Source of the DNA: Candidatus Galacturonatibacter soehngenii
GTDB taxonomy: Bacteria > Bacillota > Clostridia > Lachnospirales > Lachnospiraceae
DNA length: 64,000 bases
Reading direction: 5' to 3'
NCBI RefSeq assembly: GCF_008830185.1
Contig: NZ_WAGX01000004.1
Span: forward strand, 496,001 to 560,000
Shown: in pieces, positions 36,553-45,675 of the stretch
Layout of the letters: the number at the start of each line of letters is the position of its first letter
How positions within the stretch are numbered: the first letter of the stretch is position 1
Made by a program: the position numbers and the translations under genes
The notes under the pieces: model-generated
Seen by the model: the letters and a program-made list of their open reading frames with translations, nothing else
Database searches by the model: none
What the model was told of the DNA's origin: nothing

Positions 36553-37680
36553 CTAGTTCACTAAATTAAAAGCATCAAAATACAAATCCACAAACGCCTC
36601 TGTTTCAATCGCGTACTGATATACATGCAAATAATTGCTTTTTATATCCTTCATAATACCAATTCTTAAATCGATTGGATATTCCTTTAAAAATAACACA
36701 AGGCGATTAACGTAATATTCGGTTTGACTGTTATCTCTTTCTAGATAACGATCCAATGCTCTTAGAATGTTTTTACCAGACAAGTATAACCTGCTATGGC
36801 TTTCCTTTTGGATTCTCTGAGCAATTTCTTTTGTATCAGTACCTTCTTCAAATACATCCTCAAACTGAAGAAGTGGTAAATGATCCGCTTCCAAAAATAA
36901 AATTAACTCTTCTGCAATCATTTTTCCGACATTTCCCTTTAATACATTTAAAAACACCAAACGAGATACTGCATCCTTTTGCTGTTGATAAAGCTTATAT
37001 ACCTTTGAGATGCGCTCATAACTACGTGGTGTTGCTCGAATGGAATCGTCGTTAATTTTATGCAGGTATTCTGGAAACGTTGATATAAATTCAATAATCT
37101 TAGAATCCAAACCGCTGTCAATTGCCCAGCCAATCCACTGCATAGCATCTGCTTCCATTTCTAACCATACAAATCGATTCTCTTGTGCAGCATCCATATC
37201 AATTACTTGATAATCATAGTCTGAGCCATATTTACTGGATGGATTCATTGCTGCTAATATTTTTACATCTTCATTTAATTCATACCCATTTATTTCTTTA
37301 TTCAAAATTAAATTCATAAGTTCTTGTTGAACCGTATGTTCACATCGATTGATTTCATCGATAAATAAAAGAACAGTATTTCCCAACGCTAATTCTTTAT
37401 CAATCTCTTTTAATTTATGGTGAATCGCATAAATGGTTGTCTTTTTCACGATTTCATTGCCATCTTTATCTATCGTTGTATACTCTTCTACAGTTGGAAG
37501 TCCACCTATCTCACCTTCTTTTAAAAGATTTCCATCAATCACAATGAGGCTCCAACTATTTTCTTTTGCAATTTCTTTTGCAAGTGCAGTCTTTCCAATG
37601 CCGCTTTCTCCGACAATCAAAGGAACTTCTCCTGTTGCCAGAACCAATTTTGCAGCATTTTTTGTATCTATAAAATTCAT
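36553..37680 (-). CDS. MoxR-type AAA+ ATPase
   Basis: About 375 residues. Walker A is VGESGIGKTALAKE near residue 25, Walker B is VLLFIDEINRCEHTVQQELM, and sensor 1 is KILAAMNPSSKYG. The C-terminal lid domain is helical. ATG 37680 with GGAG eight bases upstream is preferred over a TTG at 37692. It lies between the repeat-protein gene (upstream) and the VWA gene (downstream), forming a compact three-gene operon. Confidence 0.92.
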   Translation of the reverse strand: MNFIDTKNAAKLVLATGEVPLIVGESGIGKTALAKEIAKENSWSLIVIDGNLLKEGEIGGLPTVEEYTTIDKDGNEIVKKTTIYAIHHKLKEIDKELALGNTVLLFIDEINRCEHTVQQELMNLILNKEINGYELNEDVKILAAMNPSSKYGSDYDYQVIDMDAAQENRFVWLEMEADAMQWIGWAIDSGLDSKIIEFISTFPEYLHKINDDSIRATPRSYERISKVYKLYQQQKDAVSRLVFLNVLKGNVGKMIAEELILFLEADHLPLLQFEDVFEEGTDTKEIAQRIQKESHSRLYLSGKNILRALDRYLERDNSQTEYYVNRLVLFLKEYPIDLRIGIMKDIKSNYLHVYQYAIETEAFVDLYFDAFNLVN

Positions 37681-37711
37681 TCTAAACTCCAATCTAATTA
37701 AGTCAAATGGA

Positions 37712-38509
37712 TTATAGTTTTAACTTTTCATCCACTGTAATTTTTTTTGCTTTTTTGCTTCCGTAATGAAAAACAAATTTTATCTTATCGATTTCAGTCA
37801 TGCTACTACTTTCAAGAGTTGTATGACGAATAAAATTTCTAACGTAAGTTTCATCTACGTTTTCATTTGATAAAACTTCCTTTAACATTTCTTCTAGCTC
37901 AAATCTTGATATGTCTTTTAGGACATATTTTATTACTAAAATATTTAGTTTTAAAAATCCAATTAATTTATCCTTGTTTAAATCCTTTATAAATTGAATG
38001 GCCCTTTCATTGGATTGAATTGCAATTCGTTCCGCTTCATAAACAGGATGACTGATATAGCGTAAGGCCTCATAGCTTATTTTAACCGCTTCTATCTGAG
38101 CTCGTTCACAAGGTACCTTTATAAATTTTAGCGCATCATAATTCTTTTGCACTGCCAACACTTGCAATTCTTCACTCGGGTTTTCTACATATTTAATTGC
38201 CCAACCAGTTTGTTTTAGTGCTATTTTAATTATATCATCGGTTTTATGAGTCACGTATTCTAAGTTTAACCAATTATTTGAAACTGCATATTTCTCCATC
38301 TCTATTGTTGGATTTTTAATATATTTTATGGCTCTGCTATTATTTTCCAAAGCCAATTGCTGTAAGGAGGTATTTTGATGCTCAATGTATTGTAATAATA
38401 ACCCATTTTTTTCAATGGCCATTCGAATCATAGTTTCTGTAGGATGATTGATTGATTGTATCACATGAGGATTGTGTTTAATCATTTCAAGAATTCTAGC
38501 TTCTTCCAT
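37712..38509 (-). CDS. 22-residue-repeat protein (DUF4116-like)
   Basis: A 265-residue protein almost wholly built from about eight tandem repeats with a 22-residue period. Examples are KYIKNPTIEMEKYAVSNNW, KYVENPSEELQVLAVQKNY and RYISHPVYEAERIAIQSN. The pattern (Y-I-x-x-P, then hydrophobic-A-I/V, then N) suggests a helical solenoid like DUF4116 proteins. The last 70 residues are charged and helical. No enzyme motif is visible. As the first gene of the MoxR/VWA operon it may be an adaptor or target selector. This is an inference. Confidence 0.75.
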   Translation of the reverse strand: MEEARILEMIKHNPHVIQSINHPTETMIRMAIEKNGLLLQYIEHQNTSLQQLALENNSRAIKYIKNPTIEMEKYAVSNNWLNLEYVTHKTDDIIKIALKQTGWAIKYVENPSEELQVLAVQKNYDALKFIKVPCERAQIEAVKISYEALRYISHPVYEAERIAIQSNERAIQFIKDLNKDKLIGFLKLNILVIKYVLKDISRFELEEMLKEVLSNENVDETYVRNFIRHTTLESSSMTEIDKIKFVFHYGSKKAKKITVDEKLKL

Positions 38510-38643
38510 TTCCTCACTCCTCTTATCATTTTTTAGTATCTGTGTATCATTTGAAATATGTTTATTATACCACCAACCGTTAAAAGAGCCAATAGCCTAG
38601 TTTTTACATCATTAACCTATAGCATTCAAGAATTTTTTAATTA

Positions 38644-38679
38644 AAAAGCTTCGTTATATTTAAGAATAACAAAGCTTTT
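38644..38679 (-). terminator. Terminator after the 207-residue helical protein gene
   Basis: AAAAGCTTCGTTAT (38644-38657) and ATAACAAAGCTTTT (38666-38679) form a 14-bp stem with one mismatch; five T follow on the minus strand. Confidence 0.8.
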
Positions 38680-38689
38680 CATAAAAACT

Positions 38690-39313
38690 CTAATAAAAAT
38701 AATCGGGAAATTGTTGTATCATTCCTTTTGTCATCATATCTGCCATTTCCAATGCCTGTTTTTCAATTTTATCAAAGTCCGTTATACTAGTTTCATATTG
38801 TTGTGTGAGAATATTAACTGCTTCTTCTTTGGTTAGTGCTAGATGAGTATAGAGCATTTTCTGCCAAACTTTCATCGACCAAAATGGATTAATTTCGCTT
38901 AAGAATTGAGCAATTTGATCTGCATTTTGATACCATCTTTTCTCTGCATCGGTTGCAGCCGTGGTATCTCCTTCTTTTGCAGCATTTACAAGCTCTGCGG
39001 CAATGACAAAATGTGCAGTGAGTAATTCTTCAAACTTAGAAGCAATTTCTCTTCCATAAAAAGGAATCAATGACGCTTGAAAATCTTTTGGATTTTGAAG
39101 AAGTCTATTTGTCACAAACTCTTTATTCGCAAGATCAAAAGCCACACTAATAAGAAACATTCTCGTCCAATAGACATGCTGTTCCCAAAGTAGACGCATA
39201 TGATTATTTAATATTTCTTTTCCGCGATTGCCCTCTTGTGCGGGACATTGTGTAACACTTAAAGTATTTTTTGGCATACCATACCATGGATGCAGGTTTG
39301 AATATGAATCCAT
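38690..39313 (-). CDS. Helical protein of unknown function
   Basis: A 207-residue, predominantly helical protein. It starts MDSYSNLHPWYGMPKNTLSV and then has long amphipathic helices (LLWEQHVYWTRMFLISVAFD, ITDFDKIEKQALEMADMMTK), suggesting a four-helix bundle. No known catalytic motif is visible, although paired His and Glu (YWTRMF, LLTAHFVIAAELV) could bind a ligand. No family is recognised with confidence. It lies 110 bp after the FAD oxidase gene and ends in a terminator. Confidence 0.7.
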   Translation of the reverse strand: MDSYSNLHPWYGMPKNTLSVTQCPAQEGNRGKEILNNHMRLLWEQHVYWTRMFLISVAFDLANKEFVTNRLLQNPKDFQASLIPFYGREIASKFEELLTAHFVIAAELVNAAKEGDTTAATDAEKRWYQNADQIAQFLSEINPFWSMKVWQKMLYTHLALTKEEAVNILTQQYETSITDFDKIEKQALEMADMMTKGMIQQFPDYFY

Positions 39314-39423
39314 TTATACCTCATTTTATGTTTTATTTTAATAATATAAATATGTTAGCATTCCTTAATTGTAACTTATCCAAGGAAACTAACTTTTACA
39401 ATTTAAATAAAATATAAAATGAG

Positions 39424-40884
39424 TTATTTCTTTGTAACATAGCGAAAACCTCTATAATTCAAATCAATTGGCTGTTCAATGCCTTCATCTTTTGGTGATG
39501 CATCATAAGGAACACAATCGATTGATTCCTCCTCGCTTTCAGCAAAAATTCCCTGTGGATAGGAAAACGTATTACATGGATCATATTTTGTTTTTATTCT
39601 TTTTAACTGATTCACATGAAAGCCAAAATATTCTTCCAAGTAATGTTCTAGTTTATCATAAGGAAAATTAACATAAGATCCAATCGTCAAACACCTGATT
39701 AATTGATAATTTTTCGCAATCCATTCCCTGTTAACCTGAGCAAATTCGCTCTTTTCCCAAACCGTTTCAAGCCATATCATATATTTGGCATTACGATAAA
39801 AAAATGCTGTATCATTCGTCCCAACATCGGATACCTTGCCACCAAGTGCATACAAAGATATTCCCGCAAATACAGAACCATTTGGTGGTTCTTGAATGAT
39901 TTGTACCAATGATTTGATTTCTTCTTCACTTAGTTCTTGAATTACAAAACCACTAACCGATTGAAATCGTTCAAAAGGTGGATATACACTACCAATTATA
40001 GTGACTGCCTCTAAAAATGTGACCGCCTCAATGTTATATACTGCATTTGGTAAAGACAAAAAATCAGTCAAAATAAGATTCGCTTCTTCTGGTTCACCAT
40101 AAAAAATACCTCTAAGAAGCATAGCGCGTCCATCCCTTTCTGATTGATACACTCTTCCAAGTAAAGTCATCCGATCATCTGCTTTTGAAAGCCAGTTCTG
40201 CCAAACTGATAGGAATTGTTCTTGTTCTATCTCACTTACGTTTAGATAATCTATTTCGATTAAAGTAACAAAATCTACCTTTTGGGGGAGCTGAAAAGTC
40301 ATAGCCACAACAATACCAAAATTACCTCCACCAGCACCTCTTAACGCCCAAAAAAGATCCTCATTAACCCTACCGTTTGCATGAATCAAATTTCCTTCGT
40401 AGTCAATCAATTCTATCTCTGTCAGGCTGTCACAACCCAATCCATAATTACGACAAGACAATCCCCATCCTCCACCTAAGCAATAACCACTAACCCCAAC
40501 ACTTGGACACGTTCCCCCAGGAAAGGGGTATCCAAAAGAGGAAACTAGACCATATACTTGTTGATTGGTGACTCCACTCTCTACATGGAGTAGATTTGAG
40601 TCGGTATCAATATACATATCATTTAGTCTGCTTATGTCTATGACAAGAACGCAATTTCCATTGGAATATCCTTCATAATTGTGACCGCCACTTCGGATTC
40701 GAATAGGAATACAATGTCTTTTTGCCCAGCAAACAGCATTTGATACATCAACTTTTGTACTGCAATAATTTATGATAATGGGATACTTTTGTATCGCTTT
40801 GTTATATCCTTGTCTTGCTTTGTTATAGATTGGATGAAAAGGCGTCACAATTTCGCCTGTTAATCCACATAAAAAATCATGCAT
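39424..40884 (-). CDS. Berberine-bridge-type FAD oxidase with bicovalent flavin signature
   Basis: A 486-residue FAD-binding (VAO/PCMH) oxidoreductase with a C-terminal BBE domain. RSGGHNYEGYS near residue 67 supplies the His for 8-alpha FAD linkage, and GGTCPSVGVSGYCLGGG near residue 127 supplies the Cys for 6-S linkage, so the flavin is probably bicovalent. The C-terminal BBE motif is TKYDPCNTFSYPQGI. Related bacterial enzymes oxidise oligosaccharides or secondary metabolites. No signal peptide is seen. An oxygen-using oxidase is unexpected in an anaerobe. Confidence 0.88.
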   Translation of the reverse strand: MHDFLCGLTGEIVTPFHPIYNKARQGYNKAIQKYPIIINYCSTKVDVSNAVCWAKRHCIPIRIRSGGHNYEGYSNGNCVLVIDISRLNDMYIDTDSNLLHVESGVTNQQVYGLVSSFGYPFPGGTCPSVGVSGYCLGGGWGLSCRNYGLGCDSLTEIELIDYEGNLIHANGRVNEDLFWALRGAGGGNFGIVVAMTFQLPQKVDFVTLIEIDYLNVSEIEQEQFLSVWQNWLSKADDRMTLLGRVYQSERDGRAMLLRGIFYGEPEEANLILTDFLSLPNAVYNIEAVTFLEAVTIIGSVYPPFERFQSVSGFVIQELSEEEIKSLVQIIQEPPNGSVFAGISLYALGGKVSDVGTNDTAFFYRNAKYMIWLETVWEKSEFAQVNREWIAKNYQLIRCLTIGSYVNFPYDKLEHYLEEYFGFHVNQLKRIKTKYDPCNTFSYPQGIFAESEEESIDCVPYDASPKDEGIEQPIDLNYRGFRYVTKK

Positions 40885-40979
40885 CTACCATACCTCCAAA
40901 TATTAACTCATTTTATTATATGAAGGCTTTATAAGAAACGTAATAAAAAGAATCCAAATCATACCCAATATATAAAAAC

Positions 40980-41010
40980 GGGCAATGATATCACAATGAT
41001 ATGATTGCCC
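40980..41010 (-). terminator. Terminator after the beta-helix protein gene
   Basis: GGGCAATGATATCA (40980-40993) pairs with TGATATGATTGCCC (40997-41010) with one central mismatch and a three-base loop; on the minus strand GTTTTTATAT follows. Confidence 0.88.
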
Positions 41011-41016
41011 TGTTTC

Positions 41017-42954
41017 TTATTTATTCATTAATGAAATATAATATAAATTAACAGCATCCGCTTTACTTATTGTGTGAGTGCCAGAAGCTAATTCCACTGT
41101 AAGTATGCCATTTGTAATCTTATAAGATTCTCCATTTATTTTAATCTTTTTATTACAGTCCTCGTTAAATATCAATGTTAAATCTGCCTCTTTATCAATC
41201 GTAAATGAAATATTGGTACTACTTTCTATTTTTAAGGCTGTCGTTAACGTTAAATCTTGATAGCTTACACTACCTTTGCTGTCAGATAAATTTCCACTTA
41301 TTGTAAAGAAAGCACTATCAAGTCCATCGGTCGTAAAGTTTTGTAAATAGCTACTTCCTTCAGATGGATTCTCTGGATTTGAAGGTTCTTCTGGAGTACT
41401 TGGCTCTTCTGGTTTGGTTGGCTCTTCTGGCACCTGTGGCTCTTCATTTTCAGAAGTTCCATTATAATTTACATTTAGCAGCAATGAATTATTATCTGAG
41501 GAAAATCTTGCTCCTATTGTGCCTTTGTCGGTTGAGAAGTTTGAATACGTACTTGAGGAAGCTATCATAGCAACACCGTTTGTATTGATTGTTCCATCTG
41601 CATTTCTCCAAACGTTGTCAAAATTTGTTCCAACAGAAGGAACTAAAACACTTGTGAAATCTGAAGCGGTTGTACCACTAGAAAGAACCTCTCCTCTTGC
41701 TGTAGAGGAACTTGTATTCATCACCTGTAAGTCAGTTACTTTATACCATTTCTTGCTATTGTAAAGAACGAGATATTCTGCTGATAAATTAACAAACTTG
41801 TCCGAAGTATTATTTGTTGTATAGGATACGCTATTTGCCACATAGGCATCTAGGCATCGATATAAGCTAAAGTTATTCTTGTTGCCACCTGTATTATTAT
41901 CAAAAGCCGTTGCATTTACTACTTGAATGGCAGTTGGGTTGTTATTGTCCGTAAAACCATGGTGTAAATTTTGTATAGCAAGACAATTCGTAATGATATG
42001 TGGGGTTCCAACTCCAGAACCTCCCAGTTTAAATCCATTTCCATCACATGAATCTTTTGTAGTCCCATCCTCTGTCATACCATTTCTCATAGCAATACTA
42101 TTGCGTATCGTTACAACACCAATTGGTCCTGTTGCTGATTTTGCATAAAGATCCCAGCCATCATCACTATTATTATAAGATAAGCATCCGTCAAATACAT
42201 TTCCATCACCACAAGTTAATTTGGCTGCAAAGCCATCCGCATTTTCATAGGTAGCAAGATCACAATTATTTTTTGATGTACAGTTAATAATATAGTTATA
42301 ACTTGGCCAATCTGCATAATTGGTTACGGAAGAACTTGATCTACTGATTTGTAGGCCAGTATCTTTGTTGGAATCAAAGATACATCGTTCAATTACATTA
42401 TGGCTTCCAGATACCATCAGTCCATTATCAGCTGCTCCGTAGATAGTAAGTCCAGACAAATACCAGTAGCTACCATTTAGTTGAATGCCTCGCTGATTTA
42501 CAGAAGTATCTTTTGAATTATAGCTTTGTCCTGAAAAATCAAGCGTAACTTTTGCACCTTTACTAGCTTTTAGTATTTTGTAAGCATTGCTTGTTCCACT
42601 GTTATTGGCTGCAATGGTTATTTGATTCGTAAATGAATATGTTCCTTCTTTTAATAGAATCACTGCGCTTTCTTTTGAAGCTACTTGCGAAAGTGCGCTT
42701 TCCAAATCTAGCGGATTGCTTTTGGTTCCACTTGCATTACTTGTTCCATCTGGTGATACATAAATTGCATTTGTAAAGGAGGAATCCTCCAAGTTGACCA
42801 GATTGGTATACATTCCAGTTGAGGTTAACGCATTACTTTGCGTAGTTGCTAATGTCTGTGCGTGAGAATTGTAAGTGCTTACATTTGTGATAAAAAAAAC
42901 TCCCAGTGTTAGACTGGCTACTGCTTTTAACAGTTTATTTCTTTTGCCCTTCAT
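41017..42954 (-). CDS. Secreted right-handed beta-helix protein, pectate lyase PL9-like, with C-terminal accessory domain
   Basis: A 645-residue secreted protein. The signal peptide is the basic start MKGKRNKLLKAVASLTLGVF and following hydrophobic run to about residue 32. Residues 60-480 are a right-handed beta helix with AIYVSPDGTSNASGTKSNPL and repeated Asn-rich coils; SYNNSDDGWDLYAKSATGPI is a typical PL9 active-site-region segment. A Pro/Glu linker (EEPTKPEEPSTPEEPS) leads to a C-terminal beta domain of about 105 residues. Pectate lyase activity is the likely role by family. It is a single gene with a GGGGA site and its own terminator. Confidence 0.85.
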   Translation of the reverse strand: MKGKRNKLLKAVASLTLGVFFITNVSTYNSHAQTLATTQSNALTSTGMYTNLVNLEDSSFTNAIYVSPDGTSNASGTKSNPLDLESALSQVASKESAVILLKEGTYSFTNQITIAANNSGTSNAYKILKASKGAKVTLDFSGQSYNSKDTSVNQRGIQLNGSYWYLSGLTIYGAADNGLMVSGSHNVIERCIFDSNKDTGLQISRSSSSVTNYADWPSYNYIINCTSKNNCDLATYENADGFAAKLTCGDGNVFDGCLSYNNSDDGWDLYAKSATGPIGVVTIRNSIAMRNGMTEDGTTKDSCDGNGFKLGGSGVGTPHIITNCLAIQNLHHGFTDNNNPTAIQVVNATAFDNNTGGNKNNFSLYRCLDAYVANSVSYTTNNTSDKFVNLSAEYLVLYNSKKWYKVTDLQVMNTSSSTARGEVLSSGTTASDFTSVLVPSVGTNFDNVWRNADGTINTNGVAMIASSSTYSNFSTDKGTIGARFSSDNNSLLLNVNYNGTSENEEPQVPEEPTKPEEPSTPEEPSNPENPSEGSSYLQNFTTDGLDSAFFTISGNLSDSKGSVSYQDLTLTTALKIESSTNISFTIDKEADLTLIFNEDCNKKIKINGESYKITNGILTVELASGTHTISKADAVNLYYISLMNK

Positions 42955-43099
42955 TTTTTATCCCCTTTTCAATTTATTTTTTACATTTTGATTGTAACAT
43001 AATGTTAAAATATTACAATATTAAGACTACTTTTTTAGATTCATTTAATAGAATTTATAATTTATCAATTTATTTTTATAAATATTCTATAAATATCGT

Positions 43100-43489
43100 A
43101 ATGTCAATTTATGTGGTGAACAATTAATTGGAAAAAGACTGGAGTTTCTTTCTCTTCTATCAAAGGGAGAAAATCCTATTTTGCTAAATATTTCTTCCGA
43201 AGCAGGAAGTATTCGTAATTGTCCAAGAAGTAAAGAATTTCATTATTGTATGTCAAAAGCAGCCATGAATATGGGAAGTATGCTTTTACAAAATTATTTA
43301 AAAGAAAAAGATAATAAAATCAAGGTACTTGCCATACATCCTGGCTGGATTCGTACTGATATGGGTGGTGCGAATGCTGATTTGGACCCTTTGGAAGTTG
43401 CTGAGGATATTCTTGCTTTGACAAAGATGCCTCATGATATAAATGGCCCTATTTACATGGATCGCTTTGGAAAAGAATTGGAGTGGTAA
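43100..43489 (+). pseudogene. 5'-truncated short-chain dehydrogenase/reductase remnant
   Basis: The frame reads LLSKGENPILLNISSEAGSI, then YCMSKAAMNMGSMLLQNYLK, AIHPGWIRTDMGGANADLDP and a normal SDR C-terminus. The YxxxK catalytic pair and NISS are intact. The N-terminal cofactor-binding half, about 110 residues, is missing: only AT-rich sequence lies upstream and there is no good start or site. It converges on, and overlaps, the racemase gene end by about 40 bp. It is a decayed remnant. Confidence 0.8.
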
Positions 43490-44615
43490 CAATTCTTTCT
43501 AATCGATTTCCCAAACGGCTTAATATCTCGTTGCTGATTGTTCCAACACAATCAGCAACCATTTCTGCTGAAATGTTTTCTTTTTCTTGAGAACCTATCA
43601 TTACAACTTCATCATTTGTTTTTGATTCGGGAATCTTTGTAACATCAATAAATAGTTGATCCATACAGATTCTTCCAACAATAGGAGCTTTTTTTCCATG
43701 GCATAACACATAACCTCTTTCAGAGAGATTACGGGGGATTCCATCTGCATAACCAATGGATACCACTGCAATATCAGACTCTTCTATTGCTTGGAACGCA
43801 AGGCCATAGCCTACTTTTTCTCCTACCTTTAGGTGTTTGATACAAGATATCCTGCTTTTTAAAGTAAGTACAGGTTTTAAATCTAAATTTACCTTCGTCT
43901 GATCCTTACTAGAACTAAGTGCACCATAAAGAGAAATTCCAAGCCTTGCATAGTCATATTGACATTCAGGATAATTTAATACTCCATAGCTTCCTTGTAA
44001 ATGTGTTGCAAAAGAACTCTTTCCCTTTGCTTTTAGTGTTTCTATTGCCTGATTAAATTTCTTAATTTGTTCTTTTGTGTAATGCACATCCTCTGATTCT
44101 AAACTATCGGCTACACATAAATGTGAGAAAATCCCTTCAATATGCAAATTCTTAAATTCCCAAATTTTTGCTATTTCTTCTATACGCTCCGCTCGCTCTC
44201 CCAATCGGTGCATTCCCGTATCAATCCCTACATGAACGCGAAGGTTCTTTTGAAACTCTCTAAGCATGAAAGCATACTCCATATCAACGATTGTTTGAAT
44301 TAGGTCATACTCAATTAACAAATCAAGCTGGTCTTTAGGGGTGTAACTTAGGATTAAGATATCTCCTTTAATTCCGGCTTTTCGTAAATCAATTCCTTCC
44401 TGTACAGAAGCAACACAAAAATGAGTGACACCATATTCTTGTAAATGTGTTGCCACAAGAATTGCCCCATGTCCGTAGGCATTCGCCTTTACAGCAGCCA
44501 TAATCTTGCACTCTTTTGGCAAAACACTTTGAAATGCTTTTACATTATTTTGTAAATTACATAGGTTTACTTCAACCCATGCTCTGCTCTCCAGATACAT
44601 TTTAACCAAATTCAT
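43449..44615 (-). CDS. vanT: VanT racemase-domain protein (serine/alanine racemase)
   Basis: A 388-residue PLP-dependent racemase of the alanine racemase fold. The PLP lysine is in MAAVKANAYGHG near residue 41 and VGIDTGMHRLG follows; the C-terminal domain has EKVGYGLAF and VGRICMDQLFIDV. Where most alanine racemases have a Tyr in the TIxYE segment, this has Asn (GTISNEILSRLG), the change linked with serine racemization in VanT enzymes. It overlaps the membrane-domain gene by 14 bp. In classical VanT both are one polypeptide. Confidence 0.85.
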   Translation of the reverse strand: MNLVKMYLESRAWVEVNLCNLQNNVKAFQSVLPKECKIMAAVKANAYGHGAILVATHLQEYGVTHFCVASVQEGIDLRKAGIKGDILILSYTPKDQLDLLIEYDLIQTIVDMEYAFMLREFQKNLRVHVGIDTGMHRLGERAERIEEIAKIWEFKNLHIEGIFSHLCVADSLESEDVHYTKEQIKKFNQAIETLKAKGKSSFATHLQGSYGVLNYPECQYDYARLGISLYGALSSSKDQTKVNLDLKPVLTLKSRISCIKHLKVGEKVGYGLAFQAIEESDIAVVSIGYADGIPRNLSERGYVLCHGKKAPIVGRICMDQLFIDVTKIPESKTNDEVVMIGSQEKENISAEMVADCVGTISNEILSRLGNRLERIVTTPILFQSDPCK

Positions 44616-45675
44616 GATTCCCCTTTCTTCTTACCATTAAGAAATGTTTGCATTGTACCATAATTAAAGACGCCAAAAAGCTTAAGAAACTTACTAATAT
44701 ATAAAATAGCAATGGATTTTGGGTCAATTGTTCTTTTATTCTTAAAACTCCTCCAATCGCACGAAGGACAATTATCATCATAGGGTGAAGGATGTATACC
44801 CACATGGATATCTCTCGAAACATCCGATATTTTTTGTGATTTTTAGCCATGTCAATCTTATTAGATAGCAATATTATCATAAGGTAATACATTACAATTA
44901 GCAGTGAAAAATACATACTGTTATGTCGTTGCAGATGAAGCATCCTCGTGACACCACCTTCTATCAAAAGGCTAACCAAACCAACTACCAAACCAATGAA
45001 AGTACTCTTTTTAAGCACCATTTCTTTTTTCTTAGCAAGTAGTAAGCCCATCCACAAAAAAATTGGTGCAAAAAATATTCCATTTCTTGTATAAGAACTA
45101 AAGAAAAAAATTACCGAGTAAAACTTAGATAGAAACGGTATTGATTCAATAGCTCTGTAATAGCTGTCACCAAATATCCCAATGATATAAAGAAGTAAGC
45201 ATATCACGGTAATTACTTTTCTTGGCAAGAAACGATATAAGGTGATAACTATAATAAGCCCTATCATAACTGCTGGAAAATACCAAAGATGATAAAACGT
45301 TCCGTCAAAAACAATTTGTTGTAAAAGTTTGGCTATACTTGTAGGAAAATTCATAGAATATACTGTAGCAGGAAGATACAATAAAGTAGCAAAAATATAA
45401 AACATAAAAAGCTTTAGTTGTGTCCTTTTTATTTTATTTAGATTTTGACCAACACTATTTTTTCTACTTAACCTTGATAACGCGAAATATCCAGTAACTA
45501 TCATAAAAAAAGGAACGCCGATTCTTCCAATGCAGTAGAATATAAAATAATCCAAGGTTTCATTGATTGATGCGAATGGTCCTACGTGAATACCTACGAT
45601 GAAACAGGCTGCAATGATACGAAAAATGTCTATCCATGGATATTCATACTGCTTTCGTTTTTCTTTTTTATTCAT
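44602..45675 (-). CDS. vanT: VanT membrane-domain protein (acyltransferase-3 type, separate from racemase)
   Basis: A 357-residue membrane protein with about ten hydrophobic segments of the acyltransferase-3 fold: PWIDIFRIIAACFIVGIHVG at the N-terminus and YTRNGIFFAPIFLWMG in the middle. This matches the N-terminal membrane part of VanT proteins, proposed to import L-serine. It ends in RRKGNHEFG without fusion to the racemase. The downstream start overlaps it by 14 bp. Both genes are needed for full VanT function if they work as one. Confidence 0.8.
   Translation of the reverse strand: MNKKEKRKQYEYPWIDIFRIIAACFIVGIHVGPFASINETLDYFIFYCIGRIGVPFFMIVTGYFALSRLSRKNSVGQNLNKIKRTQLKLFMFYIFATLLYLPATVYSMNFPTSIAKLLQQIVFDGTFYHLWYFPAVMIGLIIVITLYRFLPRKVITVICLLLYIIGIFGDSYYRAIESIPFLSKFYSVIFFFSSYTRNGIFFAPIFLWMGLLLAKKKEMVLKKSTFIGLVVGLVSLLIEGGVTRMLHLQRHNSMYFSLLIVMYYLMIILLSNKIDMAKNHKKYRMFREISMWVYILHPMMIIVLRAIGGVLRIKEQLTQNPLLFYILVSFLSFLASLIMVQCKHFLMVRRKGNHEFG

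Noticed and set aside
43181-43489. A functional 102-residue dehydrogenase
   Set aside because: It lacks the whole cofactor-binding half and a ribosome site, and homology continues upstream of the apparent start.
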